In this document: positions 11,051-23,638 of the stretch, in pieces
Numbering within the stretch: the stretch's first letter is position 1
How the letters are laid out: every line of letters starts with the position of its first letter
NCBI GenBank assembly: GCA_007922195.1
Contig: ML681992.1
Location: 42,930,661-42,994,660 of the forward strand
Length of the DNA: 64,000 nt
From: Podocnemis expansa
Lineage: Eukaryota > Chordata > Testudines > Podocnemididae
Reading direction: 5' to 3'
Position numbers and translations under genes: made by a program
Notes under the pieces: model-generated
Database searches by the model: none
Told to the model about the DNA's origin: nothing
Seen by the model: only the letters and a program-made list of their open reading frames with translations

Positions 11051-13410
11051 AGCTTCTAGCACTAGGAACCCTGCACTGTAAGTAAATGCAAGTTCACCTG
11101 GGATGCTGTGTTTCCATATCATCATTCGCTGTAGCTACTTGCAACTCGCACCCTTTTTCAACATTGATCCTGGAAAACAGGAAAAAATTCAAAAGTTCCC
11201 AGTACTAACAGGAAGGAGGGGCTAGTTACACCAGAGCAGCAGAGTCCAAGTGGAAGATCAGTGTGGTCATGCTTGGAATTCTGGGACATTTCCAGAGGTT
11301 ATTTATTGTGAAAGAAAATTCCATCAGTGTTCACATGCACTTTCTAGCACAAGAGCTGTTCTGTGATTGGTGTTATGACTTGCACAGGTGGTATTATTGT
11401 TCTGGGATACCATGGCACTTGTAACGCAACAAGGAGAATTCAAATGTGTAAGGTGAACTTGTTTTTCTGCAGTAAGATGCCTTATTCTCTGATAACTCTA
11501 ATGTGTACAAGGTCTCAGGCTGGCAAAACTTTTGTAACTGAAGAGTATGAAAAAGCATACCCCTGAACAACATACATTTGCTGAGGTAAGTATTTGTGTA
11601 AACAACACTAAGTGAGACACATTCCCACTAATATAGATATCATTGCTTGTTTAGGGGATTATAGTTGCCATTAATTAGCCCTGAGCAACAGGTAACCCTG
11701 AGCCAAACTGCTACCATCAATTTTAAGAATGGTCATACCTTGCCCCCACCAAGTAGAAGACATAACTTGCAAGCTCTGTAAAATAACAAGATAAGACCAG
11801 GGCAAAGAAATGTGGTAAATAAGTATGGAAAATAACCAGATGTGCATACTGTTTTGCCCCTTAGCAGAAAATAGTGTATCAAAGCTAGTGCTTACCCCCC
11901 TCCCCTTCTTTGGAACGTCATCGTTGGGGCAACGGCTGGTTATAGTCACAGTGACCAAGCTCACACCACTGTTGGGCACTGTGCTAGGTGGGGGTGGATG
12001 GGCCGGTTTGCAGCTGCACGGGCACATGCCCACATGAGCCCACCCATAGTTATACACCTGATTTTTAACAAGATGATAACACAAGCAGCCTGATTTTTTT
12101 ACTATTTAACTTACAATGGTAGTTGCCATAATCCTTCCATTCAAAGATTAGAAACAACTCTATTTATAACAATTATATCTATCTAATTAATAAACTGAAC
12201 CTCACAAAGTCTTTGTGATGTAAGGAATATTTTTTTGTTGCATTGGCTGAAGGGGGATATTTAGACATAAGGTAATTTTTCAAAGGCTGCACAGTAAGTC
12301 AGTCATTAAGGCCAGGAACCAACCTTTCCTAATCCTAGTATTGCACCTGACTGCAGCATAATCCAATCTATCACAATCAACAGCTAAAAGAATCATTCCT
12401 ATAAAGGAAAAGATTGTCATCTTGCTCATTCCACACTCTTCACACTGGATTGTTTCTGACAACTAAATTCAGTATTTTGAATAGCTCAGTTTTAAATGCT
12501 CATGGAATGCAGCTGGCACCCAGAGCTGGTCAAAAACTGTAATTTTAGTTGCTTTATTGATATTCAAAGTAAATGAAAAATTTTTGTTGAAATTCAAAGA
12601 AAAAAATTCAAGCATCATTTGCCCAGTGAAAAATTGGAAGTAGATATTTTTTGGACATAACTTTTTTCAGGCATAGATATATCAAAACATTGGGTGGAGG
12701 CTTTTACTAAGCCAAAGTGACTCACCTTCCTGAAATACTTTGAGATTTCAGCAAATAAAATGTACAGATTTATCCACCTGTGCTCTTCTCTTCTCACTTA
12801 AATTCATTGCTTCATAAAACATGCACTTCTGATCCTTTCCCCATAAATTTTAGAATTTCTTGAGAAATGGTTGCAGTAGAACTGGCTTGAAGTGCTTTGA
12901 AGAAAAAAAATCTCTTTTTTTTTTATAAACATTTCCTTTGAAATGTTGACTCCTGTTGAAAAAAAAAAACCAGGAATTTCTTTCCTTCTTTTGCTTCTGG
13001 CACAGGGATCATGGTCTCATGCACTATAAAAATGCAATCACTCTGGCTTCAGGTTTTGAAGCTGGATGAATCCTTTTATCTCCTGTTAGGGTCACAGCTT
13101 AGACACAGAGAACTTAGATTAAAATCCTCAAATGTTGTTGCTGAATAGTTGCAATGTAACACTGCTTTTATTCATGGCATCCAGAAGGTTAATACACAAT
13201 TACCAAAAACTGAAAAAAACAAAGAAAGGTACCCCTCAAGGCAGTGAGCTGCTGCTTTCCAGACCACCTCTAATCACACGTTTCCTGATAGTGCCGCCTA
13301 GCCTGGAAACTGGAACAGGAAACCACCATGGCTACTTGTAAAGTGACAACTTGCAATTCCAAAATGGCCCTCAATACACTACATCTTCCAGAACTGCAAT
13401 TCCAGATCAG
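11051..13410. other. No gene seen
   Basis: No supported coding frame. Short homopolymer runs occur (A and T tracts near 12900-12970). Nothing here resembles a known repeat family that I can name. Confidence 0.35.
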
Positions 13411-13493
13411 CAAAACAAACAAAGAGTCCTGTGGCACTTCTAAAGACTAATAAATTTATTTGTCACATGAACTTTTATGGGAGAAAATCCCAC
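13411..13493 (+). mobile_element. SINE-like repeat fragment
   Basis: Contains the unit AAGAGTCCTGTGGCAC..AAAGACTAA..ATTTATTT..CACATGA, shared with copies at 31619, 33725, 33791, 54746 and 56706. A G run follows at about 13496-13505. The 5' part of the unit (AGGGGCAGCCGTGCTAGTC) is missing, so this copy is truncated. Confidence 0.65.
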
Positions 13494-13549
13494 TCGGGGG
13501 GGGGGTTGGTGTGAGAAAGCAAAATCATAAATCGGTGAGTTCCTTCACC

Positions 13550-14890
13550 GGGTACGTCTACACTTAGACTGTTAGTTCGAATTGACTCAATTCGAACTAA
13601 TCAAGTTGAACTAAATATGATTCATTTGAATTGAGTCAATTTGAGCTAACATGTCCAGAGTAGGAAAACCAATTCGAACTAGCATGTCCATAGACAGGAC
13701 TTGCTAGTTTGAATTGGAAGAGGGGCATCATGGGAAGTGTGGCAACATGGCCCCCTGGCAGGGCCATGTTGCTACCCAATCCCGTGCCAGGCTCCAGCCC
13801 CTGCAGCCCAGCACAGGGAAAAGCATGCCCTGCCGAGCTCTAGGCGCCCTGCAGCCAGAGCTGGACAGGGGACACTTTCCCCCAGCTGTGAATCAGAAGA
13901 CAGGAGCCTGGCAGGGGACGTTGTCCCCTGGTAGGGCTCTGTGGAGCCAGGGCACCCCCCCACACCCCATTGGGGGCGGGGGAGAAAGGATTCCCACAGC
14001 CCTGCACTGTCAATGCCTGGCTGGGGGAATCCTTTCTCCCCCACTCCACTGAAGGTGCTGGGGGAATCCTTCCCCCCAACCCTCACTCTGTCAGCCCCGT
14101 GCTGGGCTGTCAAACCCCGCTGCAGGCGGGGAGCAAAGACAGCCCCGTGGAAGGCTGTCAAACCCCACTAGCAGCAGGGAGTAGAGGCAGCCCTGTGGGG
14201 GGCTGTCAAGCCCCGCTGGCAGTGGGGAGCAAAGACAGCCCCACTTTGGGCTCTCAAAAGCAGCCCCACGTGGGGCTGTCAAACCCCACTGGCAGTGGGA
14301 AGCAGAGGCAGCCCCGCACAGGGCTCTCAAAAGCAGCGCGGGGCTGCCTCTGCTTCCCACTGCCAATGGGGTTTGACAGCCCCTCCCCCCCCCCGCAGGG
14401 CTGTATTTGCTCCCTGCTGGCAGCAAGGTTTGAAAGCCAGGCCAGGGGCTGTCTCTGCTTCCTGCCCACAGCAGGTTTTGACAGCCCCTAGCAGAGCTGC
14501 CTCTGCTCCCCACTGCCAGTGGGGTATGACAGCCCCGCTGCCAGTGGGGTATGACAGCCCCGCTGCCAGTGGGGTTTGACAGCCCCATGCGGGGCTAGCA
14601 CTGGTCTTCCTTCCAGGTTGCTATGCACCCTGGGAGGAAGGTCAAACATGAATTCAAACTAACTTTAGTTCAAATTCATATCTCTACACAGCATCAATTC
14701 AAACTTTAGCGTTCAAATGGATGATCCCTTCGAAGTTACAGGAGGTTTAGTAACTTCAAAGGGACCGGTCTTGGATTCAACCTCAGGGGAGCCTTAGGTT
14801 GAATCACCCAAGCGCTGTGTAAATAGCTCTATTTTTAAATTCAACCTAATGTTTATTAGGTCAAATTTAAGCATGTATGTAGACATACCC
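13550..14890. mobile_element. Compound palindromic MITE, TTAGTTCGAACTAA-word type
   Basis: Ends GGGTACGTCTACAC and GTAGACATACCC, flanked by ACC on both sides (13547-13549, 14891-14893). Outer arms carry AGTTCGAATT/AATTCGAACT words. A GC-rich core follows (about 13740-14600), then the shared hairpin TTCCAGGTTGC..GCACCCTGGGA at 14611-14635. At 1.34 kb it is about two to three times the usual copy here, because the core holds an inverted minisatellite. Open frames in the core are chance. Confidence 0.82.
14090..14595. repeat. Inverted minisatellite array inside the MITE
   Basis: Left half (about 14090-14335) repeats a unit like GGCTGTCAAACCCCACTGG with GCAGTGGGGAGCAAAGACAG. Right half (about 14336-14595) repeats the reverse complement. 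The turning point is near 14335, at a GCGCGGGGC motif. The whole is an imperfect palindrome of about 500 bases with multi-copy arms, able to form one long stem or many shifted ones. Confidence 0.75.
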
Positions 14891-15292
14891 ACCGTATTGT
14901 GTGTTCCACTTACTCATTAAAACCTGAATCCCGTGAACGGGATGTACCCTGTGCCCAACCGTATCCACATTGAATTTAATTATGCTTTGCATACATGTAA
15001 AGTTCTGCCAGCATAGTTCTTCTTTCAGGATTGGGGTATTAGCCCTCTCCAGAACCTGGCCAGCATGAGACTGATCCAGCACCCACTGAAGTTAATGGCA
15101 AGATGTCTATTGACTGCATTGGAGCCTAGTCAAGTGCTACCTCACAAACACTAGAGTAACCATGCTTCTCAAGAACTCTTATCTCAGCCAGGCAGACTCA
15201 CCCCTTTCTTACATATTATGGAATAAAGTCATTGCAACTGGGCACATCTGCATGTCCTTGCAATGAGAGTTGAAAACTAGAGTCCTTTTTAA

Positions 15293-15930
15293 GGGTATGT
15301 CTACACTGGAGGCTCTGTTAAACTGACCTAACAAGGTTGACTTTAAGTCAACTTAAAGCCGACCTTGTTAAATCAACTTAGAAAGTCTGCACTGAAAACT
15401 CCTGAGACTACCTGTATCCACACTGGCAGGTGCTAGGTCAATGGAGGAGTGATGTGGTTTGGGTAGCTGTCCCACATTGCACTGGAGATGGCAGCCAATT
15501 AGGCTGACTTAAGGCAGGGGTCTCAAACACAAATCACCATGAGGGCCTCATGAGGACTAGTACAGGGCTGCATGAGGACTAGCATGTTAGCCCAAGGCCT
15601 GCATCACTGAAACCTTTTCATACAATGACATTGCAAATATCAGTAATGAGAGTGTTATTGTGGGCTGCAGGAAATGGCTTTAGGAGCTGCATGTGGCCTG
15701 TGGGCCACATGTTTGAGACCCCTGACTTAAGGACTTTCCCCATCTACATTGGCTTAAGTCGACTTAATAAGGTTGACTTAAGCATGAAGTCAACCTAAAG
15801 AGGTAGTGTTATTGAGTCAACTTAAGAAAATGCTTAAGTCAACTTAATAAAAACACAGTGTGGCTGCAGGAGCCTGTAGGTCAACTTAACCTTCCTTAAG
15901 TCAACCTAAGGCTTCAGTATAGATGTATCC
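15293..15930. mobile_element. Palindromic MITE, TTAAGTCGACTTAA-word type
   Basis: Left end GGGTATGTCTACACTGGAG and right end CAGTATAGATGTATCC. The arms are filled with TTAAGTCAACTTAA and TTAAGTCGACTTAA words; an intact 14-bp palindrome is near 15765. Most central CpGs have decayed to TpG or CpA, so it looks older than the TTTCGAAA copies. A hAT-type element (15515-15724) was inserted later. The flanking triplets TAA and TTT do not match. Confidence 0.78.
15515..15724. mobile_element. hAT-type MITE, 210 bp, perfect 8-bp target duplication
   Basis: Ends CAGGGGTCTCAAAC and GTTTGAGACCCCTG are a perfect 14-bp inverted repeat starting with the hAT-typical CAGGGG. Both flanks read ACTTAAGG (15507-15514, 15725-15732). 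The interior (GAGGGCCTCATGAGG.., GTGGGCCACAT) is non-coding. Boundaries are certain from the duplication. Confidence 0.93.
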
Positions 15931-16684
15931 TTTGATCGTTAAGACTCTCCCACCCAATATCAGAATTTTAGACATATGGAATCCGTTCTACAGGCCATTT
16001 TCAGGTTACCTTCAATCAGGCTCCAGGAGCTTCCTACAGCTGCACATCATTTGTTATAGAAGTTATAGAGGCTATATTTTATAATTAAAATGCCTTCACA
16101 GGATTCTATGAGCTAATTGGCACTTTCTGTCAAAATACCAGGCAGATTTGCCATAAATTCTACTTCTAACAGGCACAATTGCTGGTGATTATGGGTAAAG
16201 TATATAAGGTAAAGTTTGCTGACTTAAGCTAATGTAACTGTAAATACAATAGGAGGCAACTGTGGAATCTTTGTGTTAAGAATTTAAAATATTATGCTTG
16301 CCTGGAAGATTTTGCCTTGCTGACTTTAGGCCAGAATGTGAAGCAGTGATTGTTCCTGGAGGTCAGTTGATTTGCTTTTATGAATAACTGTTTATCAAGT
16401 GAGCGCTCCCTACCCTGGCAGCAAGGAAGAATTGCTGGTGAAATGTTGCACCAAGAACTTAAGAACCAAATTCTACCATCCTTGCTCACACTGAATTTTA
16501 TTGATGGGACTTTTTATGGGTAAGGAATTACTCAATGAGAATAAGCTTCAGTGAATCTGTCTTCAAGGGTGACCTATAAATATCAATAACATAATGCCTA
16601 TGCACTCTCTGCTCTGTTTCATGTCATCCTTTTTTTCAGTCCATATATTTTAACCCTTATATAGTTTGCTCACTTCCACCCCAG

Positions 16685-17103
16685 CAATGTTCCCTTTAAG
16701 CTGCACGGCCGCCCAACGCAGACCCCCCCGCGCAGGGAAGGCTGCCGGCCGCGCAGGGCCAGCAGCCAGAGTCCTGGCTCAGAGTTCCTCTGGAGCTGGG
16801 AGTTATTAAAACTCCCGCCCAGAGAAGCTCTAACAGAGCATGCCCAGAATGTCTGAGCATGTTCCGTTAGTGCTTCTCTAGCCCCAGAAGGTGTGGCTGG
16901 GCCATGCCGCTCCAGTGGCAGGGTAGGCTTGTGGGGAGGGGTTGGGCAGGCTGGAAGGTTACCAGGGGAGCAGGCCCCTGGGGAGGGGGCATGGCAGGAT
17001 CGGGCCCATGGGGGGCGCCAGGATCGGGCCCGTGTGGGTGGGGGAGCTGCACAGCAACCAACATGAGTTGCTCAGCTGCCTGAGGCTCTTAGAGGGAACA
17101 TTG
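16685..17103. mobile_element. hAT-type MITE, 419 bp, perfect 8-bp target duplication
   Basis: Ends CAATGTTCCCTTTAAG and CTTAGAGGGAACATTG are imperfect inverted repeats. Both flanks read CACCCCAG (16677-16684, 17104-17111). The interior is GC-rich with a repeated GGGCCCATGGGG/GATCGGGCCC segment near 17000. No coding capacity. Confidence 0.9.
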
Positions 17104-17465
17104 CACCCCAGATGTGCATACCTTTCCTTGTATCCCTTTTGGCTAATGGACTTAAGTTAATTCATTTGGTAGGCAAGAACTGAAGAGGCATTTGTTGTTT
17201 AGGATGCACTTGTTTTCTTAAATTCTTCTTCCTGAAGCGCTTGCCAGCCTGAATTTGTTACTGGAAGTCAACTGAGTTGTTATCTGAGGGATTCATCTGA
17301 AATAATTCTTGTCCTCACTAGGACTGTGTTGGACCCTAAACTCTGCAAGGGCTTCAAGAGATGTGGTCTTGTCCAGGGACCAATGTTCCTATTAAATGCC
17401 TTGTATATGGAGAAATCCCTTCCAGGCATAATGATACCCAGGATTTTCTGACCCCAAAGCTCTAA

Positions 17466-17981
17466 AGCTATGTCTACACTTACACTTTAAATTGAATTAA
17501 TGATGGTTAATTTGATTTAGAGTATCGCATGGCTACACTAGCTTTCCTTAGTTTGAAAGAAGGATCCACCTCAATTCAAAATAAGGAAAGTTCATTTTGA
17601 AATTATAAAACCTCCTTTAAATTCCAAAACAACAGTTAAATTGAAGTTATTAGTTTGATTTAACCCAGTATAGCCATGCTAATTAGAACTAACCATTAGT
17701 TCGAATTAACACTGCCTTTCTCTGACCGAGGGTGCCTTCCTCTTTCTATATAGTGGGTAGGGTGATGGCTGTTCTTGGGAGGCATGTTGCCATGTTTCCC
17801 AAGGTGCCCCTCTCCTAAATCAAACTAGCAAGTCCTGTCCATGGACATGCTAGCTTAATTTGGGTTTCTAGTGGAGCCATGTTAATCTGATTTAATTTAA
17901 TTTGATTTAATTATTATTAGTTTGGTTTAATTAGTTCATTTTAAGTTAATTCAATTTAACAACTTAAGTGTAAATATAGCC
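17466..17981. mobile_element. Palindromic MITE, mixed TTCGAATT words
   Basis: Ends AGCTATGTCTACAC and GTGTAAATATAGCC, with TAA on both sides (17463-17465, 17982-17984). The arms are decayed AATTCGAATTAA-like words. The central block TAGCAAGTCCTGTCCATGG is shared with the MITEs at 13550 and 23173, so these three form one subfamily. Confidence 0.82.
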
Positions 17982-17984
17982 TAA

Positions 17985-19024
17985 GTAACTTTACTTTTTG
18001 TGAGGCTGTGGCAGAAAATAAATCTATGAGGATGAAGCATATCCATCTGATAAAATGTTAGGCATAAACAGTACAAATGAGTGCTTTCTCTTAAAGCTTT
18101 TACTTTATTTAGTCTCCAGCACATATATGCATATATAAACAACAAATTAGTAGAGCACCCCAAATCTATGTTTACCCCACAGTCTGGTGTGGTCTTTGAT
18201 TGATTCAGCAACAAGTTTCCAAAGACTGGCCTTCCCTCTGCCACTGGGCATCTGAGGATATGATCATGAAGAGACCACCTGACTAAACTCTTTCCCCCTT
18301 TTTATTCTAGAACTGTTACAATAACATGTCTATCAAAAGAATAAAAACCCATTACGCAAGCAATTTGGAGCTGTTACTCTTTCAGCCCTATTTCTACATC
18401 AAATATAGCCACACTTCTTGTTTCTCAAAGCTGCATGCTTCAGTGATTTTAAAAACAGACTGAACAGGATGACAGAAGGGTCACGCTCACTTCTCTTGGT
18501 CACTCAACGCCACTGCTCTCCAGCTTGCCTAATTACACTAAGGGTGATTCAAGGGCTTTATAGCTGCTTTTTGGAAATAAGCATGATCATTAATATTCCA
18601 CTAACTGACAGTCAAGACTTCTTGCTGGACTAATGTATCTCCCCTTCACTATAACTACACCCCTGCACAGGATAGGAGAAACACCTGAGATTTCAAGCTC
18701 AGCAGGCTTCTCAGTGTCTACATCCAGATAATTGATGAGTCCATCCAAATTATCAAGATGAACCTGTGCTCTTAGTCAGGTCCCATGATGCTTTTGCTGC
18801 TTTGGCCTCAGTGCCCTCTTTTATTATGGGCTTCAGATTTGATTCACCTCAACCTTTCACTAGGAGCAAATCTTTGTCTTGGCTGTATCCTGCACCATTG
18901 GTAACAAGGAAATCTAAAGTGGCACTGAAGATGAAAGGAACATGATCTATTAAGATCTCATTACTCTTTGCAGTCATACAGAGGATGTCAAACTTGGCAC
19001 CTACTCTACAGCCAAAACTATTGC
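17985..19024. other. No gene seen
   Basis: No supported coding frame or repeat. The sequence is of mixed composition. Confidence 0.35.
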
Positions 19025-19032
19025 CTTCTGTG

Positions 19033-19394
19033 CAGGGGCGTTGGTAGTGCTAGGCACCCGGGGCACATGCCCTGAATCCAGGCACCAGTGCCCTGGGACT
19101 GGTGGCCCCCCCTCCCCGCTCTCCAGCCCAATCAGGCCAGAAATCCGGGGCCCAGCCGCCCACGGCCACGGCAGCCCTGTCCCCAGCTGGGGATGTGGGG
19201 CTCGGCCACTGAAGCTGCTCCTGGCACCGTCCTAGCCGGGGAAGTGGGGCCCAGCAGCCCATGGCGGCATGCAGCGGCTTCCGGCCCTGTCCCCGGCAGA
19301 GGGCATGGCCTGCAGGCTGGGGGAGGCGCCTGTGGGCTGGGGGCGGGGCCTGGGTCCATGCCCCGGGTCCCTCCCCAGGGCAGCAACGCCTCTG
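19033..19394 (-). mobile_element. GC-rich hAT-type non-autonomous element (copy 2)
   Basis: Ends CAGGGGCGTTGGTA and CAGCAACGCCTCTG are inverted. The flanks CTTCTGTG and TTTCTGCC match at 5 of 8. The reverse complement follows the copy at 4358-4804 through GACCCGGGGC, GGGGACAGGGCCGGAAGCC and the final GGGGCACTGG.. block. Confidence 0.7.
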
Positions 19395-19402
19395 TTTCTG
19401 CC

Positions 19403-19471
19403 TTAAACCCAAACTCCTTAAAGTCAACCTTGTTAAGTCAACTTAACAGACCCTCCAGTGTAGACATAGCC
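19403..19471. mobile_element. Right-end fragment of a TTAAGTC-type MITE
   Basis: The reverse complement begins GGCTATGTCTACACTGGAGG and continues with AAGTTGACTTAACAAGG, the same start as the element at 15293. The rest is absent. It abuts the hAT-type element at 19033-19394, which may have landed in it. Confidence 0.65.
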
Positions 19472-20494
19472 AAAGAATATAACAGGGCGCCCTTTTTTTC
19501 TACTGGCAGCTCATGTCTCAGGACAGCCGGGGGCTGCTGCTTGGCCACACTTCAAACTGGGATGAATCTTCCACAATGCACCAGCCAGCACAGAAGAAAG
19601 TAAATAGTTCCTGCTGGGATAGCCTAATAGAAGCATGGGACATGGTGGGGAAAGAAGGGAATTTTGAATGACCCAGGGCAAATGGTCAGTGTCTTGCAGA
19701 GATCCTTAACGCTTTTCTCCCCTTCCTGAAATTCACATCAGATGGAAAAGACAACAAACCCATGACAGCTTCCTGACCTAGTAAGTTTCAAATGGGGGGT
19801 GGGGGTGGCTGAAAGGGGTTAATAAAATCCAGAAAATGTAAAAAAACAACTATTTTCATGAGTAGTAGCAATAAAAAAATAGTTTTATTTGTGCATATGT
19901 GTATTTTACTTTTAGCTTCCGGCAACGTACCATAATCTCTATTTCCATCTGGCAATATTTTCCGTAACTCTGAAGACAAAGCAACAATTTAACTATTTGT
20001 TGGTAGAATGAGAAGACAAGTGAGAGTGCCCTTTTCTATGTCCAGCTGAAGACTCAAACTTTTTAGTCCTCCAGCAACAATGCTCCTTATGGAAATGTTG
20101 ATTGTACATTCCACATGTCATTGACACTAGTTTCAAAATGTTCTGTAGCAGCATTTGGATGAAGCTCTGGAAAAACTTGCAGCCTCACTTTACCCTTCTA
20201 ATTCATTCTGAAAAGGTGAAAGCAACTTATCCACCCTTTCTAGATGTTGTTGTTAAAGACACAGTTTTGCAGGTGGCTAACCACTGAAGTATGCAGGAAA
20301 TGTTTATGTATTAATATTTTGCTATTCCTGAAAAAAATTAAAATTTTGATGAGTTAAAAAAATATATATCTGCACCCAGTTTTCAATCACACTGATTTAG
20401 TCATCCCTATCTTCACTTTCTGTCATCATAAAGGGCACTAAAGTAGCGAAGAGAAAATAATGAGTAGAGATAAATCCATAGTCTAGAGCTCTTA
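19472..20494. other. No gene seen
   Basis: No supported coding frame, RNA gene or repeat. Confidence 0.35.
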
Positions 20495-20780
20495 GAGCAG
20501 ATCTACACTACAAATTTACCATAGTACTGCAGCACCAAGGTATCCGCGCCACCCTGATGTATCTGGGGAAGGTGCTGTAAGCCAAGGAGAGAGAGCTCTC
20601 ATAAAACCACCTCCACAGGCAGTGATAGCTGTGTCAGTGGGAGAAGCTATCTCACTGCCTATATGGGAGGGAAGAGGGGTTAAGGTCAGTACAACTACGT
20701 CACTTAGGGATGTGGATTTTTCATGCCCCCGCCCCCAAGCAGGGTACTTATAGCAAAGTGCATAATTGTAGACCAAATCT
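20495..20780. mobile_element. Harbinger-type MITE, different subfamily
   Basis: Left end GAGCAGATCTACACTAC and right end TTGTAGACCAAATCT. The interior has AGAGAGAGCTCTCAT and GGGAGAAGCTATCTC inverted blocks and a GTCAGTACAACTACGTCAC segment. I recognise this interior pattern from turtle Harbinger MITEs. It lacks the TCGA-centred words. Target triplets are not clear. Confidence 0.6.
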
Positions 20781-23114
20781 GAGTCTGGCAGAAACTATTT
20801 TGTGTAATGCAAACAGTATTTATCAGCTCATTGTCAGTGCAAATCAAGAAATGGATATTAACACAATGACTGTCTACAAAAAAAGTTTCATAGGCAAGCT
20901 ATGTGCCTCATATTTGACATATAGTATAAAAGCAAAATTATTGCAGTAGTTTGTTTTCAGTGGAATGGATATTAACCAATGGGACTTGCTCATCATACTG
21001 CCAAAGTCTATTGACTCCACAAATTTCATTTTTCCATCATGCAGACCAGCTTTTCACCACAATTAATGTCTACTTTTCTTATTTCGCCCCTGAGATAGTG
21101 AATGTTTAGATGTGAGCATTTGATTATATGCTTCACTTAGACTAGAAGATTTTTGCAGCAGGTACTTTTCTTTTTTCTCTGTTTTTTTTTTTTCATTTGA
21201 CTAGCACAAGGGTACTGCATACTTCAAATACAACCTCAGTAAACCCCAGACATATTACAGTACATCAGATATGCCAATTATACGATGTACTAAACTGTGG
21301 TGTAGAAATAGTTTTTGAGAATTAATATTATAAAACCTACTCAATGCTTTGCAATTCCGAGCATAATGACATTTCAGACAAGACTCTTTGAAATGTATTT
21401 GTAACAAATTTTACTTTTATGTACAGTGCTTTGTCTAACATCAATTTACACAATGAAAGATCTAATTCAATGCTTTTAATTTATTAACTGAATTGCATTT
21501 TATTGGGAGCAAATTTAGATCTAGAATTAAGTGTTAGTTATGCCAATACTACAAACCGAAGTGACTGAGGTTTGTCATAGCTAAAACTTTTATGATTTTT
21601 CTCAAAAAAAAATCACTTAGCTATTAGTTACACAACTATGTATTTGATGGAATGAAGAATGAGAAGGAAATTAAAAGACTGAAGGCCAAATCATTACTTT
21701 TATGGTATAAACGAACATCGCTGTTGAAGTCAGTGGAGATACACTAATAAACATGATTTGAGCTGACCTGTATACATAGTTAAATACCTACAACTGTAAT
21801 CAATATTCTAAATGGGGTTGCCCAGTGCTGTGTACAGAGGAGTTCTTATTTCAGCAGTCTTGTCTGCAGTGCTTCTGACATGTTCTTTCAGGGCTTGCTC
21901 CAACTCCTGTTGAAGTCACAGGAGTCCTTCTGGGCACTTAACCTAGTTGGATCCAGTCTTTAGTTCAGTATTTAGTCATTACATTTCTCTGCTTCTACTA
22001 TCCAACCACCCTTTCTCATCTGGTATTTTTGTTCTGTAGGTGCAGTTCTGAATTTTCTACCTCTACATTTTATTTCTTACCCTCACCTGAGTCTTCCATA
22101 TGTCTGTGTATTGCTAGGATTCCGTACAATCATTTCAATAAATTGAGTGCAAATTTAGTCTCTTGGAATTAATTTATGGATCTCAGAATTGTATTTGTTT
22201 TCAAAGAAAAGGATGCTTGTTGACAGCAGGTTGGGAAACCTTGTACAATGTGTAGAATGAAGCTCTGGACATTGTAAGCAGATGAATTCCAAAATGGAAT
22301 TAATTTTTAATTAATTAATTAAAAATTACTTAATTTTTGCTATTTACTTCTCAGAAAGAAAACACCTGAAGACAACTGAACAGCTGGCATATATTCAGAG
22401 ATTCAGGTTATTTATGCAAGCTCCAATATAAATTTATTTTAATGGATAAATTAGATTTTTATGTATGCTTATACTTCATATGAAAACTATAACCTCCCTC
22501 TCTTCTCCCACTCACTTCAAGCCTAAGCTATCAATTATTTTTCTCTGTCCAACTTGAAATTGATGCTAATTTTTTTATAATGTCAACAAAAGTTGTGGTT
22601 ATTTTTTTCCCCCAGAATCCTAATTGACAAGAGAAATGAAGTGGAGGCACCAATTTTCAAGCTACAATCAGGTATCTCATTTGAGGTACCTAAGAACTCA
22701 TTGAAGCACTTAAATCCCAATCTTATTTTAGGCCCTGAATTCCCTGTGTTATGAAAAGATAATCTCTGTTTTGAATCACAAAGAATTCAGTGGTTGCAGA
22801 ATACATGTGTAGGTATTACGTACTGCTCTGTACAAGTGTGCTTGTTGATATGATAAATATGTGTTTACTAGATAACTAAACATACTTGATTAAGTGCTCC
22901 AATGAAGCACAAGAAAATACATTCATAGTTGAATGAGGAATTCACTTTGCATTGCACAAATATTTTGAAGGCAGGTTTATGTGAGAAAACCCTAAAAGAA
23001 AACCAAGCAACACCTTTTTTCCCTTCATTACCATAAAGTGGGCAGGAACTTAATTGATTTGTAAAAAAGATACTTTGCCTTTTATATGAATACTACTAAA
23101 AATCATGTAGCCAT
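20781..23114. other. AT-rich stretch, no gene seen
   Basis: AT-rich with no supported coding frame. It includes a perfect 26-bp palindrome at 22302-22327 built from (TTAA)n flanked by T5 and A5, and a T run near 21183-21193. Confidence 0.4.
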
Positions 23115-23172
23115 TTATAATTCTATGTAATTAAAGAATTTTAGAACTGGAAGGGAACTTCAAGGTGTCTTC

Positions 23173-23638
23173 AGCTATGTCCATACATACATGGTTAAAT
23201 GGATTTAAGTTAAATCAATATAACAGGTCCCCACTAGAAGACCAAATTGAACTAGCATTTCCATGAACAGGGTTTGCTAGTTTGATTTAGGAGACAAGCA
23301 CCATGGGATTGCCCCCAGATGGCCCCCTAGAAAGGTCACGACCCCACCCAATATATAGAAAAAGAACAGCACCCTGAGAAGGAGAAGGGGAAACGTGTTA
23401 AATCGAAATAACAGTTAAGTCGAAATAGCATGTCCGCACAGCATTATTTTGAAATAATAGTTTTGATTTAACATCATTTTAATATAATACTAGGTTTTAT
23501 TATATCCATATGACTTTCCTTATTGCAAAATAAGGGAGTTTCTTATCTCAATATAAGGAAACGTAGTGTGGACCTGCAATCTTTTAAATCAAAGTAATCT
23601 GCATTATTTTGATTTAAAGACTGTGTGTGGACATACCT
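23173..23638. mobile_element. Palindromic MITE with TTC target duplication
   Basis: Ends AGCTATGTCCATAC and GTGTGGACATACCT, flanked by TTC on both sides (23170-23172, 23639-23641). Removing it joins the CR1 tail sequence. The arms contain TTAAATCGAAATAA and TTATTTTGAAATAA words. The central block GGGTTTGCTAGTTTGATTTAG is like the MITEs at 13550 and 17466. Confidence 0.85.

Noticed and set aside
13714..14588. Frames up to 173 codons rich in Gly, Pro and Ser
   Set aside because: They translate an inverted minisatellite; the protein text is repeat-derived and appears on both strands.
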